Shown one piece after another: positions 46,691-56,180 of a stretch of DNA of 64,000 nt. The first letter of the stretch is position 1, and the number at the start of each line of letters is the position of its first letter. The stretch lies in contig FCOH02000004.1 of NCBI GenBank assembly GCA_001544595.2, positions 248,001-312,000 of the forward strand. Reading direction: 5' to 3'. Made by a program: the position numbers and the translations under genes. The notes under the pieces are model-generated. The model was not told where the DNA came from, made no database searches, and saw only the letters and a list, made by a program, of their open reading frames with translations. This DNA is from Caballeronia peredens. Its GTDB lineage: Bacteria > Pseudomonadota > Gammaproteobacteria > Burkholderiales > Burkholderiaceae.

Positions 46691-47704
46691 ATGTCCGATT
46701 CGCGCATACCCCAATCCCGGGGTTTCCTGAACATCTTCTTCAGGAAGGCCGGAATCCTGGCGCTGGCTGGCGTTATTGCGGCCGGCGCGATCTTCGCGGA
46801 AACGGCGGAAGCCAAGCGCATGGGCGGCGGCCGCAGCATGGGCCGGCAGTCGGCCACGGCGACGCAGCAGCATCAGGCAACGCCGCCGTCGCAGTCGCAG
46901 TCGATGCAGCAAGGCCAGGCCGCGCAGGCGCAGCGTGCGCAACCCGCACCCGCCACGCCGGCTGCCGCGGCGCAACCCGCGCGCAACCGCTGGCTCGGAC
47001 CGATCGCCGGTCTCGCGGCGGGCCTGGGCATCGCGGCGTTGCTGTCGCACTTCGGGCTGGGCGAGGCGTTCGCCGGCGCGATGGCCAACATGATCATGAT
47101 CGCGTTGATCGTGCTGGCGGCCGTCATGCTGTTCCGCTTCATCATGCGCAAGCGTCAGGGCAGCAGCAACACGCCCGCGTATGCCGGCGCTGGCTCGGCT
47201 TCGGGTTCGCCTTACGGCGCGACCGCGCGCACGAGCCTGAACCAGGACCCGCCGCAGGTGCCGCAACAGGCGGGCGGTCTGGGCGCGACGTATATCGAGT
47301 CGGCGCCGCAGCAGGCCGTGCCGGCCAACGTGCCGGCAGGCTTCGACACCGAGGCGTTCGTGCGTAACGCGAAGGTCTACTTCGTGCGCCTGCAGGACGC
47401 CTGGGATCGTGGCAACGTCAACGATATCCGCGAATTCACGACGCCCGAAATGTTCGCCGAAGTGAAGCTCGACGTCGACGCACGCGGCAGCGCGCCGAAC
47501 CGCACGGACGTGGTGCAACTCAATGCCGATGTTCTCGGCGTGGAGGACCGCGCGAACGAATATCTCGCGAGCGTGCGCTTCCACGGCCTGATTCGCGAGT
47601 CGGAAGGCGCGGCGGCGGAACCGTTCGTCGAAGTGTGGAACCTGTCGAAGCAGAAGACGGGCAACGAAGGCTGGCTGCTGGCAGGCATTCAGCAGGTCAG
47701 CTGA
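46691..47704 (+). CDS. Tim44-like domain protein, membrane-associated
   Basis: A 337-residue protein with a short basic N-terminus, a hydrophobic signal or anchor at about 20-42 (ILALAGVIAAGAIFAETAEA), and a Gln/Ala-rich linker. Two close hydrophobic segments follow (about 100-120 and 128-150), then a C-terminal Tim44-like domain (about 215-335: FVRNAKVYFVRLQDAWDRGN and the VWNLSKQKTGNEGWLLAGIQQ end, seen in parts). The bacterial family is of unclear function, perhaps membrane-protein related. It lies between ubiE and ubiJ and is followed by a terminator. Confidence 0.82.
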   Translation: MSDSRIPQSRGFLNIFFRKAGILALAGVIAAGAIFAETAEAKRMGGGRSMGRQSATATQQHQATPPSQSQSMQQGQAAQAQRAQPAPATPAAAAQPARNRWLGPIAGLAAGLGIAALLSHFGLGEAFAGAMANMIMIALIVLAAVMLFRFIMRKRQGSSNTPAYAGAGSASGSPYGATARTSLNQDPPQVPQQAGGLGATYIESAPQQAVPANVPAGFDTEAFVRNAKVYFVRLQDAWDRGNVNDIREFTTPEMFAEVKLDVDARGSAPNRTDVVQLNADVLGVEDRANEYLASVRFHGLIRESEGAAAEPFVEVWNLSKQKTGNEGWLLAGIQQVS

Positions 47705-47814
47705 ACGCCGCGCGCGGCGGCGTCGGGCCGCGGCGCGCCGGCATAACCTGACATAGGCCGAACGGCCAACGCCGGCAGCCGGCGGTGTGACAACCGGTTG
47801 CGGCGGTAGAATAG

Positions 47815-47850
47815 AAACCCGCGCGAGCCATCGCTTGCGCGGGTTTTTTT
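47815..47850 (+). terminator. Rho-independent terminator after the Tim44-like gene
   Basis: Perfect 10-bp stem AAACCCGCGC / GCGCGGGTTT (47815-47824 with 47837-47846), followed by a run of seven T. It lies only 13 bp before the ubiJ start, so ubiJ-ubiB must depend on read-through or on a promoter overlapping this element. Confidence 0.85.
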
Positions 47851-47862
47851 ATCTCACAGCCG

Positions 47863-48579
47863 ATGACGAACGCAGACGAATTCGCCCGTCCCGCAGCAAA
47901 TCCCGCCTTGAAGACCGCGTCCGGTGCGTTCGCGGCCGCCGTGAATCATCTGCTCGTGCGTGAGCCCTGGGCGCTCGAACGTCTGAAGCCCTATGCCGCC
48001 CGGCGCGTGAAGCTGTCGTGCACGCCGGTTGCGATCGCGCTCGTGGTGCAACCCGACGGCCTTTTCGCCGCCACCACCGAGGCGGACGCCGCCCGCTTCG
48101 ACGTCACCATTGCCGTGCCGCTCGACGCGCTGCCCGCGTTCGTGCAGGGCGGCCAGGCGGCGGTGATGAAGCACGTGCGCATCGAAGGCGACGCGGAATT
48201 CGCCACGACGCTCGCGAAGCTGGCCGAACATCTGCGCTGGGATGCCGAAGAAGACCTCGCGCGCGTGATCGGCGACGCGCCCGCGCATCGGCTGGGCGTG
48301 ATCGCCCGCTCGGTGCACGAGCAGGCGCAGCGAACGGGGCGCAATCTGCTGGACACTTTCACCGAATTTTTCCTCGACGAACAGCCGCAACTGGTGCGCA
48401 AGAGCGCGCTGGACGCGTTCAACGCCGAGCTTTCGAAGACGCGCGATGCGCTTGCGCGCGTCGAAAAGCGTATCGAAAGAATCGAACAACAAAGCGAACG
48501 ACACAGCGAACAACGACAACCGGCTCGCGGCGCCTCAGCGCGAACCGGCGGCGAGTCCGTGCGCGACTCGCGCGAATAA
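47863..48579 (+). CDS. ubiJ: Ubiquinone biosynthesis accessory factor UbiJ
   Basis: A 238-residue cytoplasmic protein with an SCP2-like lipid-binding domain (about 20-130) and a C-terminal coiled coil (about 185-215, rich in Glu, Arg and Lys), the UbiJ layout. UbiJ binds polyprenyl ubiquinone intermediates within the soluble Ubi complex together with UbiK. It stands 22 bp before ubiB and downstream of ubiE, the common ubiE-ubiJ-ubiB order. The low-complexity Gln/Arg tail after residue 205 is longer than the E. coli version. Confidence 0.88.
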   Translation: MTNADEFARPAANPALKTASGAFAAAVNHLLVREPWALERLKPYAARRVKLSCTPVAIALVVQPDGLFAATTEADAARFDVTIAVPLDALPAFVQGGQAAVMKHVRIEGDAEFATTLAKLAEHLRWDAEEDLARVIGDAPAHRLGVIARSVHEQAQRTGRNLLDTFTEFFLDEQPQLVRKSALDAFNAELSKTRDALARVEKRIERIEQQSERHSEQRQPARGASARTGGESVRDSRE

Positions 48580-48601
48580 CGAGCTGAAGCGAATCCGAAC
48601 C

Positions 48602-50176
48602 ATGCGTTTTCTGCGTTTCCTCAAGATTTTTTTCACGATCGTCCGCTTCGGGCTCGATGAGCTCGTGATGAGCGGCATCGACGATCGCCGCGTGCGCCTG
48701 CTCATGCGCATCACCACCTTCGGCCGCCGCTTCGACGTCGAGCGCGGCATCCGCTTGCGGCTCGCGCTGGAGAGCCTCGGCCCGATCTTCGTGAAATTCG
48801 GCCAGGTGCTGTCGACGCGGCGCGATCTGTTGCCCGTCGATATCGCCGACGAGCTCGCGAAGCTCCAGGATCGCGTGCCGCCGTTCGATTCGGCGGTGGC
48901 GGTCGCGATCATCGAGAAGTCGCTCGGTGCGCCCATCGACGTATTGTTCGACGATTTCGAGCGCGTGCCGGTAGCGAGCGCGTCGATCGCGCAGGTGCAT
49001 TTCGCGAAGATCAAGACCGGCGAGCACGCGGGCAAGGCCGTCGCGGTGAAGGTGTTGCGCCCGGGCATGCTGCCGGTGATCGATTCGGATCTCGCGCTGC
49101 TGCGCGACATCGCGATCTGGGCCGAGCGGTTGTGGGCGGACGGCCGGCGCCTGAAGCCGCGCGAAGTGGTCGCGGAATTCGACAAGTATCTGCACGACGA
49201 ACTCGACCTGATGCGCGAGGCGGCCAACGGCAGCCAGTTGCGGCGCAACTTTCAGGGGCTCGATCTGCTGCTCGTGCCCGAGATGTACTGGGACATGTCG
49301 GCGGCGAGCGTGCTCGTCATGGAGCGCATGGTCGGCGTGCCGATCAGTCAGGTGGAAACGCTGCGCGCCGCCGGCGTCGACATTCCGAAGCTCGCGCGCG
49401 AAGGCGTCGAGATTTTCTTCACGCAAGTGTTCCGCGACGGTTTCTTTCACGCCGACATGCATCCCGGCAACATTCAGGTGAGCCTCGATCCGGCAACGTT
49501 CGGGCGCTATATCGCGCTGGACTTCGGCATCGTCGGGGCGCTGTCGGACTTCGACAAGAACTATCTCGCGCAGAATTTCCTCGCGTTCTTCAAACGCGAC
49601 TACCACCGCGTCGCGACGCTGCATCTGGAGTCCGGCTGGGTGCCGCCGAGCACGCGCGTCGAGGAACTGGAAAGCGCGATTCGCGCCGTGTGCGAGCCGT
49701 ACTTCGATCGCGCGCTGAAGGACATTTCGCTCGGGCAAGTGCTGATGCGCCTGTTTTCGACGTCGCGCCGCTTCAATGTCGAAATCCAGCCGCAACTCGT
49801 GCTGCTGCAGAAAACGATGCTCAACGTCGAAGGGCTCGGGCGCTCGCTCGATCCGGAGCTGGATCTGTGGAAAACGGCCAAGCCGTACCTCGAACGCTGG
49901 ATGAATGAACAGATCGGCTGGCGCGGCTGGTACGAACGTCTGCAGATGGAAGCGCCGCAGTGGAGCAAGACCATTCCGCAGTTGCCGCGCCTGATTCATC
50001 ATCTGCTGGCCGAGCAACACGACGTACCGCGCGCCGGCAACGACGAAACCATGCGCCAGCTGCTCGCCGAGCAGAAGCGCACCAATCGTCTGCTGATGAC
50101 GCTGCTGGCCGTCGGGCTGATCGGCGTGGCGGGCGCGGGCGTTGTGATTGCGCAGTTCTGGCTCGGCAATCCGTGA
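48602..50176 (+). CDS. ubiB: Ubiquinone biosynthesis regulatory protein kinase-like UbiB
   Basis: A 524-residue membrane-associated atypical kinase-like ATPase (ABC1/ADCK family) needed for ubiquinone synthesis. The invariant KxGQ motif is in [15 protein letters not shown] (65-68), the [10 protein letters not shown] lysine follows, and the catalytic HADMHPGN and DFG (ALDFGIVG) motifs are present. One or two C-terminal membrane helices end the protein (about 498-520, [17 protein letters not shown]). The ATG at 48602 (MRFLRFLK) is chosen over longer in-frame readings into ubiJ. Confidence 0.95.
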   Translation: MRFLRFLKIFFTIVRFGLDELVMSGIDDRRVRLLMRITTFGRRFDVERGIRLRLALESLGPIFVKFGQVLSTRRDLLPVDIADELAKLQDRVPPFDSAVAVAIIEKSLGAPIDVLFDDFERVPVASASIAQVHFAKIKTGEHAGKAVAVKVLRPGMLPVIDSDLALLRDIAIWAERLWADGRRLKPREVVAEFDKYLHDELDLMREAANGSQLRRNFQGLDLLLVPEMYWDMSAASVLVMERMVGVPISQVETLRAAGVDIPKLAREGVEIFFTQVFRDGFFHADMHPGNIQVSLDPATFGRYIALDFGIVGALSDFDKNYLAQNFLAFFKRDYHRVATLHLESGWVPPSTRVEELESAIRAVCEPYFDRALKDISLGQVLMRLFSTSRRFNVEIQPQLVLLQKTMLNVEGLGRSLDPELDLWKTAKPYLERWMNEQIGWRGWYERLQMEAPQWSKTIPQLPRLIHHLLAEQHDVPRAGNDETMRQLLAEQKRTNRLLMTLLAVGLIGVAGAGVVIAQFWLGNP

Positions 50177-50206
50177 ACATCGAATCATGAACGTGGAGCT
50201 ATCGTC

Positions 50207-50818
50207 ATGAGCGACCCGACTTTCGAGAATCGCGACCCGAATTCCCCCGGATTCTGGGACGAGCGTTTCGATCAGCGCTTCATGCCGTGGGATCAGTCCG
50301 GCGTGCCGGAGGCGTTCGCGGCGTTCGTCGCGTCCCGCGCGGCGCAGAAGGTCCTGATTCCCGGCTGCGGCAGCGCGTACGAGGCGCTGTATCTGGCAGA
50401 ACGCGGCTGGCCCGTGCGCGCGATCGACTTCTCGCCGGCTGCCGTCGAGGCGGCGCGGGTGCAACTCGGTGCGCACGCGGGTGTGGTCGAAGAGGCGGAT
50501 TTCTTCGCTTTCGAGCCGCCGTTCGCGCCCGACTGGATCTACGAACGCGCATTCCTGTGCGCATTGCCGAAGACGCGCTGGCAGGACTACGCCGGGCGGA
50601 TGGCCGCGCTGCTCAAGCCCGGCGCGCTGCTCGCGGGCTTCTATTTCATCGGCGCGACGCCAAAAGGGCCGCCGTTCGGCATCGAGCGCGACGAGCTGGA
50701 CGCGCTTCTGACACCGTACTTCGAACTGATCGACGATCGCGAGGTGAGCGGCTCGATTCCCGTGTTCGCGGGCCGCGAGCGCTGGATGACCTGGCGGCGC
50801 ATCGGCGAACCGGCTTGA
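50207..50818 (+). CDS. Thiopurine S-methyltransferase-family SAM-dependent methyltransferase
   Basis: A 203-residue methyltransferase. SAM motif I reads VLIPGCGSAYEALYLAERGW (about 49-68), after an N-terminus FWDERFDQRFMPWDQSGVP typical of the TPMT family. In bacteria such proteins methylate thiols, tellurite or selenite compounds; the substrate is not readable here. CGTGGAG precedes the ATG. It lies 30 bp after ubiB on the same strand but has no obvious link to quinone synthesis. Confidence 0.85.
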   Translation: MSDPTFENRDPNSPGFWDERFDQRFMPWDQSGVPEAFAAFVASRAAQKVLIPGCGSAYEALYLAERGWPVRAIDFSPAAVEAARVQLGAHAGVVEEADFFAFEPPFAPDWIYERAFLCALPKTRWQDYAGRMAALLKPGALLAGFYFIGATPKGPPFGIERDELDALLTPYFELIDDREVSGSIPVFAGRERWMTWRRIGEPA

Positions 50819-50903
50819 AATCCGCAATGGCCGCCCCGAAATAGTGGGCGGCGCGACTCGCGCGCATAGTCCCGAAAATCGCGGGTCGAAAATGGTTTGC
50901 GGC

Positions 50904-50909
50904 TATAAT
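50904..50909 (+). promoter_or_regulatory. Candidate -10 element for the fmdB-aspS operon
   Basis: A perfect TATAAT 45 bp before the fmdB ATG. The -35 region is not clear. The position suits a promoter for the fmdB-DUF502-aspS run. Confidence 0.45.
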
Positions 50910-50953
50910 TCAAGGCTTTGCAAGCGTCGAAAGTTCATTGTAGGAAGAGCTCT

Positions 50954-51313
50954 ATGCCGATTTACGCGTACCGCTGCGCAAACTGCGGCCACGAAAAAGA
51001 TGTGCTCCGGAAACTGAGCGATGCGCCGCTCACGCAATGTCCCGCCTGCGGAAAGGACACGTTTTCGAAGCAAGTGACCGCCGCCGGTTTCCAGCTGAAG
51101 GGATCGGGCTGGTATGTCACCGATTTCCGCGGCGGCAACAGTGGCAAGAGCGCGTCGAACGGCGGCGCGGAAGCGTCGAATGCGCCGGCGCCGAAAGCGG
51201 ACGAGGCTCCGGCCAGTGCCAAGCCGGGCGAAAGCGCAACGCCGGCGAGCACATCGTCCGCGGATGCCGCCAAACCCGCCGCCGGCCCGTCCGCCTCTTC
51301 GGGCGCGGCCTGA
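50954..51313 (+). CDS. FmdB-type zinc ribbon protein
   Basis: A 119-residue protein with an N-terminal zinc ribbon of the FmdB/CxxC family (residues 1-45): CANCGHE supplies the first Cys pair and CPACGKD the second. The C-terminal half is a disordered Ala/Ser/Pro/Lys-rich tail. The family was named for a formamidase-linked regulator, but its role is not established. AGGAAG precedes the ATG. It is commonly found with DUF502 and aspS in beta-proteobacteria, as here. Confidence 0.9.
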   Translation: MPIYAYRCANCGHEKDVLRKLSDAPLTQCPACGKDTFSKQVTAAGFQLKGSGWYVTDFRGGNSGKSASNGGAEASNAPAPKADEAPASAKPGESATPASTSSADAAKPAAGPSASSGAA

Positions 51314-51463
51314 AGCGCGGAAGCAGCGCAGAGCAAGCCCGCTGGCCGGCCCGTCCGGCCGCACGCCATGCCGATGACCTCGCCGAACGCGCCTGAGCGC
51401 GCTCGCCTGCCAGGCCGGATCCCGACCCAGGTCGGGCGCCGGCGCAGCCTTCACCCCGTGTAA

Positions 51464-52126
51464 ATGACGACGAAAAAGACTACGCTGAAATCCGTGTTCC
51501 TCACCGGCCTGCTGGTGCTGGTGCCGCTCGCCATCACCCTGTGGGTGCTGGGCCTCGTCATCGGAACAATGGACCAGACGCTGCTCCTCCTGCCGCAGTC
51601 GTGGCAGCCCGAGCGGGTCGTCGGCTTCCATCTGCCGGGCGTGGGCGCGGTGCTGACGCTGGCGTTCATTTTCATCGTCGGCCTGCTGACACAGAACTTC
51701 GTCGGCCAGAAACTCGTCGGATGGTGGGACGCGGTGCTGCGTCACATTCCCGTGGTCGGTCCGCTGTACACGAGCGTGAAGCAGGTGTCGGACACGCTGC
51801 TGTCGTCGAGCGGGAATGCTTTCCGCAAGGCGCTTCTCATCGAATATCCGCGCAAGGGCTCGTACACCATCGGCTTTCTGACGGGTATTCCGGGCGGCGA
51901 CGTGCTGAATCATCTGGACGAAGACCACGTGAGCGTCTACGTGCCGACGACGCCGAATCCGACGTCCGGCTTCTTTCTGATGATGCCGAAAAGCGAAGTC
52001 GTCGAACTGGACATGACCGTCGACGCCGCACTGAAGTACATCGTCTCGATGGGCGTGGTGGCCCCTGCGCCGAGCGCGCCGTCCCCGGTCGCGCCAGCCC
52101 GCCGCCCCACCGAGCCGCCGATGTAA
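51464..52126 (+). CDS. DUF502 family membrane protein
   Basis: A 220-residue inner-membrane protein with two helices near residues 9-34 and 58-77 (LTLAFIFIVGLLTQ), followed by the conserved DUF502 core (IPVVGPLYTSVKQVSDTLL, IGFLTGIPGG, VYVPTTPNPTSGFFLM). The function is unknown. A proline-rich tail ends the protein. The GTGTAA just before the ATG gives a weak ribosome site. It is upstream of aspS by 92 bp. Confidence 0.87.
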   Translation: MTTKKTTLKSVFLTGLLVLVPLAITLWVLGLVIGTMDQTLLLLPQSWQPERVVGFHLPGVGAVLTLAFIFIVGLLTQNFVGQKLVGWWDAVLRHIPVVGPLYTSVKQVSDTLLSSSGNAFRKALLIEYPRKGSYTIGFLTGIPGGDVLNHLDEDHVSVYVPTTPNPTSGFFLMMPKSEVVELDMTVDAALKYIVSMGVVAPAPSAPSPVAPARRPTEPPM

Positions 52127-52218
52127 TGCCGGCGCGCGCGAGCCGCGAGTCAGCCGCCGAAAGAGCATGACCCGGACGCGCGAGCCGTTGATCAACGAAC
52201 AACGAAAGACACAACATC

Positions 52219-54021
52219 ATGTCGATGCGATCTGAATACTGCGGTCTGGTGACCGAGGCCCAACTGGGCCAAACCGTCTCGCTGTGCGGCTGGGTGCAGC
52301 GCCGCCGCGATCACGGCGGCGTTATCTTCGTCGACCTGCGCGATCGCGAAGGCCTCGTTCAGGTCGTCTGCGACCCGGACCGCGCTGAGATGTTCAAGGT
52401 GGCCGAAGGCGTGCGCAACGAATTTTGCGTGCAGGTGAAGGGCGTCGTGCGCAATCGTCCTGAAGGCACCGTCAACGCCAATCTGACGAGCGGCAAGATC
52501 GAAGTGTTGTGCCATGAGCTGAACGTGCTGAACGCGTCGGTCACGCCGCCGTTCCAGCTCGACGACGACAACCTGTCGGAAACCACGCGCCTCACGCATC
52601 GCGTGCTCGACCTGCGCCGCCCGCAGATGCAGAAGAACCTGCGTCTGCGCTATCGCGTGGCCATGGAAGTGCGCAAGTATCTCGACGCGCAAGGTTTCAT
52701 CGACATCGAGACGCCGATGCTGACCAAGAGCACGCCCGAAGGCGCGCGCGACTACCTCGTGCCGTCGCGCGTGAACGCGGGCCAATTCTTCGCGCTGCCG
52801 CAGTCGCCGCAATTGTTCAAGCAACTGCTGATGGTCGCGAACTTCGACCGTTACTACCAGATCACCAAGTGCTTCCGCGACGAAGACCTGCGCGCGGACC
52901 GTCAGCCGGAATTCACGCAGATCGATTGCGAAACCTCGTTCCTCAACGAGCAGGAAATCCGCGATCTGTTCGAAAACATGATCCGTCATGTCTTCAAGGA
53001 GACGATGGACGTCGCGCTGCCCGAGCAGTTCCCCGTCATGCTGTATTCGGAAGCGATGCGCCGTTTCGGCTCCGACAAGCCCGACCTGCGCGTGAAGCTC
53101 GAATTCGCCGATCTCACCGACGCGGTGAAGGACGTCGACTTCAAGGTGTTCAGCATGCCGGCCAACTCGAAGGACGGCCGGGTCGCGGCGCTGCGCGTGC
53201 CGAAGGGCGGCGAGCTGTCGCGTGGCGATATCGACGGTTACACGGAATTCGTGCGCATCTACGGCGCGAAGGGTCTGGCGTGGATCAAGATCAACGACAA
53301 GACGCGTGGCCGCGACGGCCTGCAAAGCCCGATCGTCAAGAACCTGCATGACGCGGCGCTCGCGGCGATCATGGAGCGCACCGGCGCACAGGACGGCGAC
53401 ATCATTTTCTTCGCGGCCGACCGCGCGAAGGTGGTGAACGACAGTCTCGGCGCGCTGCGCCTGAAGATCGGCCATTCGGAATTCGGCAAGTCCACGGGCC
53501 TGCTCGAATCCGGCTGGAAGCCGCTGTGGGTCATCGACTTCCCGATGTTCGAGTACGACGAGGAAGAAAACCGCTACGTGGCTGCGCATCATCCGTTCAC
53601 GAGCCCGAAGGACGAACACCTCGAGTATCTCGAAACCGATCCGGGCCGCTGCCTCGCGAAGGCCTACGACATGGTGCTGAACGGCTGGGAAATCGGCGGC
53701 GGTTCGGTGCGTATCTATCAGGAAGACGTGCAGAGCAAGGTGTTCCGCGCGCTCAAGATCAACGCGGAAGAAGCGCGCCTGAAGTTCGGCTTCCTGCTGG
53801 ACGCGCTCCAGTACGGCGCGCCGCCGCACGGCGGCATCGCGTTCGGTCTGGACCGCATCGTCACGCTGATGTCCGGCGCTGATTCGATCCGCGACGTGAT
53901 CGCGTTCCCGAAGACGCAGCGCGCGCAGGATCTGCTCACGCAGGCACCGAGCGAAGTGGACGAACGCCAGTTGCGCGAGCTGCATATCCGTCTGCGTCAG
54001 CCGGAGCAGAAGGCGCACTGA
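52219..54021 (+). CDS. aspS: Aspartyl-tRNA synthetase
   Basis: A 600-residue class II synthetase of bacterial type. The N-terminal OB-fold anticodon-binding domain (about 1-105) begins [17 protein letters not shown]. The catalytic domain carries motif 2 ([19 protein letters not shown]) and motif 3 ([15 protein letters not shown]), with the bacterial GAD insertion at about 300-420. It charges tRNA-Asp; whether it also mischarges tRNA-Asn cannot be decided by eye. A terminator follows the stop. Confidence 0.97.
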   Translation: MSMRSEYCGLVTEAQLGQTVSLCGWVQRRRDHGGVIFVDLRDREGLVQVVCDPDRAEMFKVAEGVRNEFCVQVKGVVRNRPEGTVNANLTSGKIEVLCHELNVLNASVTPPFQLDDDNLSETTRLTHRVLDLRRPQMQKNLRLRYRVAMEVRKYLDAQGFIDIETPMLTKSTPEGARDYLVPSRVNAGQFFALPQSPQLFKQLLMVANFDRYYQITKCFRDEDLRADRQPEFTQIDCETSFLNEQEIRDLFENMIRHVFKETMDVALPEQFPVMLYSEAMRRFGSDKPDLRVKLEFADLTDAVKDVDFKVFSMPANSKDGRVAALRVPKGGELSRGDIDGYTEFVRIYGAKGLAWIKINDKTRGRDGLQSPIVKNLHDAALAAIMERTGAQDGDIIFFAADRAKVVNDSLGALRLKIGHSEFGKSTGLLESGWKPLWVIDFPMFEYDEEENRYVAAHHPFTSPKDEHLEYLETDPGRCLAKAYDMVLNGWEIGGGSVRIYQEDVQSKVFRALKINAEEARLKFGFLLDALQYGAPPHGGIAFGLDRIVTLMSGADSIRDVIAFPKTQRAQDLLTQAPSEVDERQLRELHIRLRQPEQKAH

Positions 54022-54055
54022 AACCGCGCCAAGCAGTTCCAGTTGTCGTTGTGAT

Positions 54056-54082
54056 GAAAAAGGCGCCGAGTGCGCCTTTTTC
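54056..54082 (+). terminator. Rho-independent terminator after aspS
   Basis: Perfect 11-bp stem (54056-54066 with 54072-54082) with core GGCGC / GCGCC, loop CGAGT and a T run. It separates aspS from nudB-clsB, allowing some read-through. Confidence 0.82.
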
Positions 54083-54142
54083 ACTTTTTGCGTTACAGTC
54101 TTTGGGCTATCGACAGATAAAGAAACGCACGTTCAAAACGTC

Positions 54143-54619
54143 ATGCTCAAGCCGCCGAAGATCCCCGAGTCCGTCCTGGTCGTCATTCATACACCCGAGC
54201 TCGATGTGCTCGTCATCGAGCGTGCGGACCACGAGGGCTTCTGGCAGTCGGTGACCGGCTCGAAGGATCGTGTCGACGAGCCGCTCGTCGAAACCGCCGC
54301 GCGCGAGGTGCTGGAGGAAACCGGCATCGTGATCGGCGGCGCGCTCGTGCCGGAGCGCGCGCTGCTCGACTGGCATCACAGCATTCAGTACGAGATCTAT
54401 CCGCAGTGGCGGCATCGCTATGCGCCGGGCGTCGTGCGCAACACCGAGCATCAGTTCAGCCTGCTCGTTCCGCATTGCCTCGAAGTGGCGCTCGCGCCGC
54501 GCGAGCACACCGCGCATCTCTGGCTGCCGCTTCGCGAGGCGGCCGACAAATGCTTCTCGTGGTCGAACCGGGAAGCCATCCTGCAATTGCCCGAGCGCCT
54601 CGCGGCGCACAGCCGGTGA
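54143..54619 (+). CDS. nudB: Dihydroneopterin triphosphate diphosphatase NudB
   Basis: A 158-residue Nudix hydrolase removing pyrophosphate from dihydroneopterin triphosphate in folate synthesis. The Nudix box GSKDRVDEPLVETAAREVLEETG covers about residues 39-61 and has the canonical REVLEETG. The N-terminal KIPESVLVVIHTPELDVL and the C-terminal W(S)NREAI segment match NudB. Its stop overlaps a possible GTG start of clsB, so the two are adjacent and probably cotranscribed. Confidence 0.9.
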   Translation: MLKPPKIPESVLVVIHTPELDVLVIERADHEGFWQSVTGSKDRVDEPLVETAAREVLEETGIVIGGALVPERALLDWHHSIQYEIYPQWRHRYAPGVVRNTEHQFSLLVPHCLEVALAPREHTAHLWLPLREAADKCFSWSNREAILQLPERLAAHSR

Positions 54620-54624
54620 TCGGT

Positions 54625-55911
54625 ATGCGTCCGGGGCGCAGTTTCAAGCGGCTGCGTCAGGCGCTGTTTTCGGGTCGCCGGCCGCCGCGCTTCTGCTTTA
54701 CCGCCGGCAATCACGTGCGCCTCTTCAAGGGCGGCGTGCAGTTTTTCCCCGGCTTGATCGAGCGGATCGACAAGGCGCGCCATTCGGTCTCGCTGGAAAC
54801 CTATATTTTCGCCAACGACGACATCGGCCGCGCCGTCTCGGACGCGCTCGTCCGCGCGGCCGAACGCGGCGTCACGGTGCGTGTGATCACGGATGGCATC
54901 GGCACCGATAGCCACCTGCCGATGTTCAAGCTCTGGCAGGAGCGCGGCGTCGAACATCGAATCTACAATCCGCATCTGCTGTTCGGGCCGCAAGGCTGGT
55001 CGCGCACGCATCGCAAGCTGGCGCTGATCGACGAAACCTACGCGTTCTGCGGCGGCATCAATATCGTCGACGATTACGACCAGAACGGCACGCAACTCGA
55101 ACGGCCGCGCTGGGATTTCGCGATGGAAGCGCACGGGCCCGTCGTCAAGGATGTGCGCGAAGCGTTCGACCTGCAGTGGCAACGCATTCGTCTCGGCGTG
55201 AAACCGCGTCAGCCGAAGCAGCCGAGCTGCGACGACCCGCCGAATCCGGACGAGTCGCCGGCGCACCGCTGGAGTGCGCGCCGCGCGATGCTCGCACGCA
55301 GGCGCGCGCGGCTCGGCGAAATCCACGCGGTCGATCAGCCTTGCGTCGCGTTTGTCGCGCGCGACAACCTGCTCAATCGCCGCGCGATCGAAAAGGCGTA
55401 TCTGCGGGCCATCGCGCATGCCGAACGCGAAGTGCTGCTCGCCAATCCGTACTTCATGCCGGGCCGCCGGCTGCGGCGCGCGCTCCAGAACGCGGCCCAG
55501 CGCGGCGTGCGCGTATCGCTCGTGATCGGGCGCAAGGAGTTCGTGGCGCTCGATTACGCAACGCCGTTCCTCTACGGCAACTTGCTCAAACACGGCGTGC
55601 GGATCGCGGAATACGAAAAAACGATGCTCCACGGCAAGGTCGCTGTCGTGGACGCGGACTGGGCGACCATCGGTTCCTCGAATCTCGATGCGCTCTCGCT
55701 CGTGCTCAACAACGAGGCCAACATGGTGCTCGTCAACCATCCCGAAATTGCCGGACTGCACGACGCCATCCTCCAGGCGTTCGACGAAGGCCGCCCCATC
55801 GACGAAAAACATTACGCGTCGCGGCCCGTGACGGAGCGGCTGCTGAGCTGGTTTGCGTACAACACCTATCGTCTGATGATGAAAACGATCACCATCGGAA
55901 AGTACGATTAG
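54625..55911 (+). CDS. clsB: Cardiolipin synthase ClsB (phospholipase D superfamily)
   Basis: A 428-residue enzyme with two HKD motifs: THRKLALIDETYAFCGGIN near residue 130 and LHGKVAVVDADWATIGSSN near 333. ClsB joins phospholipids to form cardiolipin and also phosphatidylglycerol. No N-terminal membrane helices are present, which separates it from ClsA. I use the ATG at 54625; a GTG at 54616 overlaps the nudB stop and is possible. Residues 195-235 form a charged linker (PKQPSCDDPPNPDESP) between the two halves. Confidence 0.88.
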   Translation: MRPGRSFKRLRQALFSGRRPPRFCFTAGNHVRLFKGGVQFFPGLIERIDKARHSVSLETYIFANDDIGRAVSDALVRAAERGVTVRVITDGIGTDSHLPMFKLWQERGVEHRIYNPHLLFGPQGWSRTHRKLALIDETYAFCGGINIVDDYDQNGTQLERPRWDFAMEAHGPVVKDVREAFDLQWQRIRLGVKPRQPKQPSCDDPPNPDESPAHRWSARRAMLARRRARLGEIHAVDQPCVAFVARDNLLNRRAIEKAYLRAIAHAEREVLLANPYFMPGRRLRRALQNAAQRGVRVSLVIGRKEFVALDYATPFLYGNLLKHGVRIAEYEKTMLHGKVAVVDADWATIGSSNLDALSLVLNNEANMVLVNHPEIAGLHDAILQAFDEGRPIDEKHYASRPVTERLLSWFAYNTYRLMMKTITIGKYD

Positions 55912-56103
55912 CTGCCATTCCACAGCGATTGCGCAAAAATACCTGCCGTCGGTAAATCAACACTGCCTTTCCCACGAAGTGGGGAATCCGGGCAGCCACT
56001 TACAGGCAGTCTGTACATAAAACGCGACAATGGCCTCGGGCAATGTTGAGATTTATCCTATAGACACCCCACTCGTTTTAGAAACGCGTATCTAAAAATT
56101 TGC

Positions 56104-56132
56104 TTGTTTCACCAGCGTTCGGCCACAATAAT
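56104..56132 (+). promoter_or_regulatory. Promoter of the tetR-beta-oxidation operon
   Basis: TTGTTT (56104-56109) and AATAAT (56127-56132) are separated by exactly 17 bp, a near-consensus sigma-70 promoter. The palindromic operator begins two bases after the -10, so a bound repressor would block initiation. Confidence 0.7.
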
Positions 56133-56133
56133 A

Positions 56134-56145
56134 GAACGGCCGTTC
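56134..56145. promoter_or_regulatory. TetR operator
   Basis: GAACGGCCGTTC is a perfect 12-bp palindrome directly after the -10 and covering the expected transcription start, 36 bp before the tetR ATG. TetR-family sites commonly have this form, so autoregulation is likely. Confidence 0.65.
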
Positions 56146-56180
56146 GATTTTACGGGTCACATAAGAACGGTAGGGACATC

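Noticed and set aside
56100..56180. Longer N-terminus for the TetR regulator
   Set aside because: The extra codons cover the promoter and operator; the ATG at 56181 has a good ribosome site and begins the HTH.
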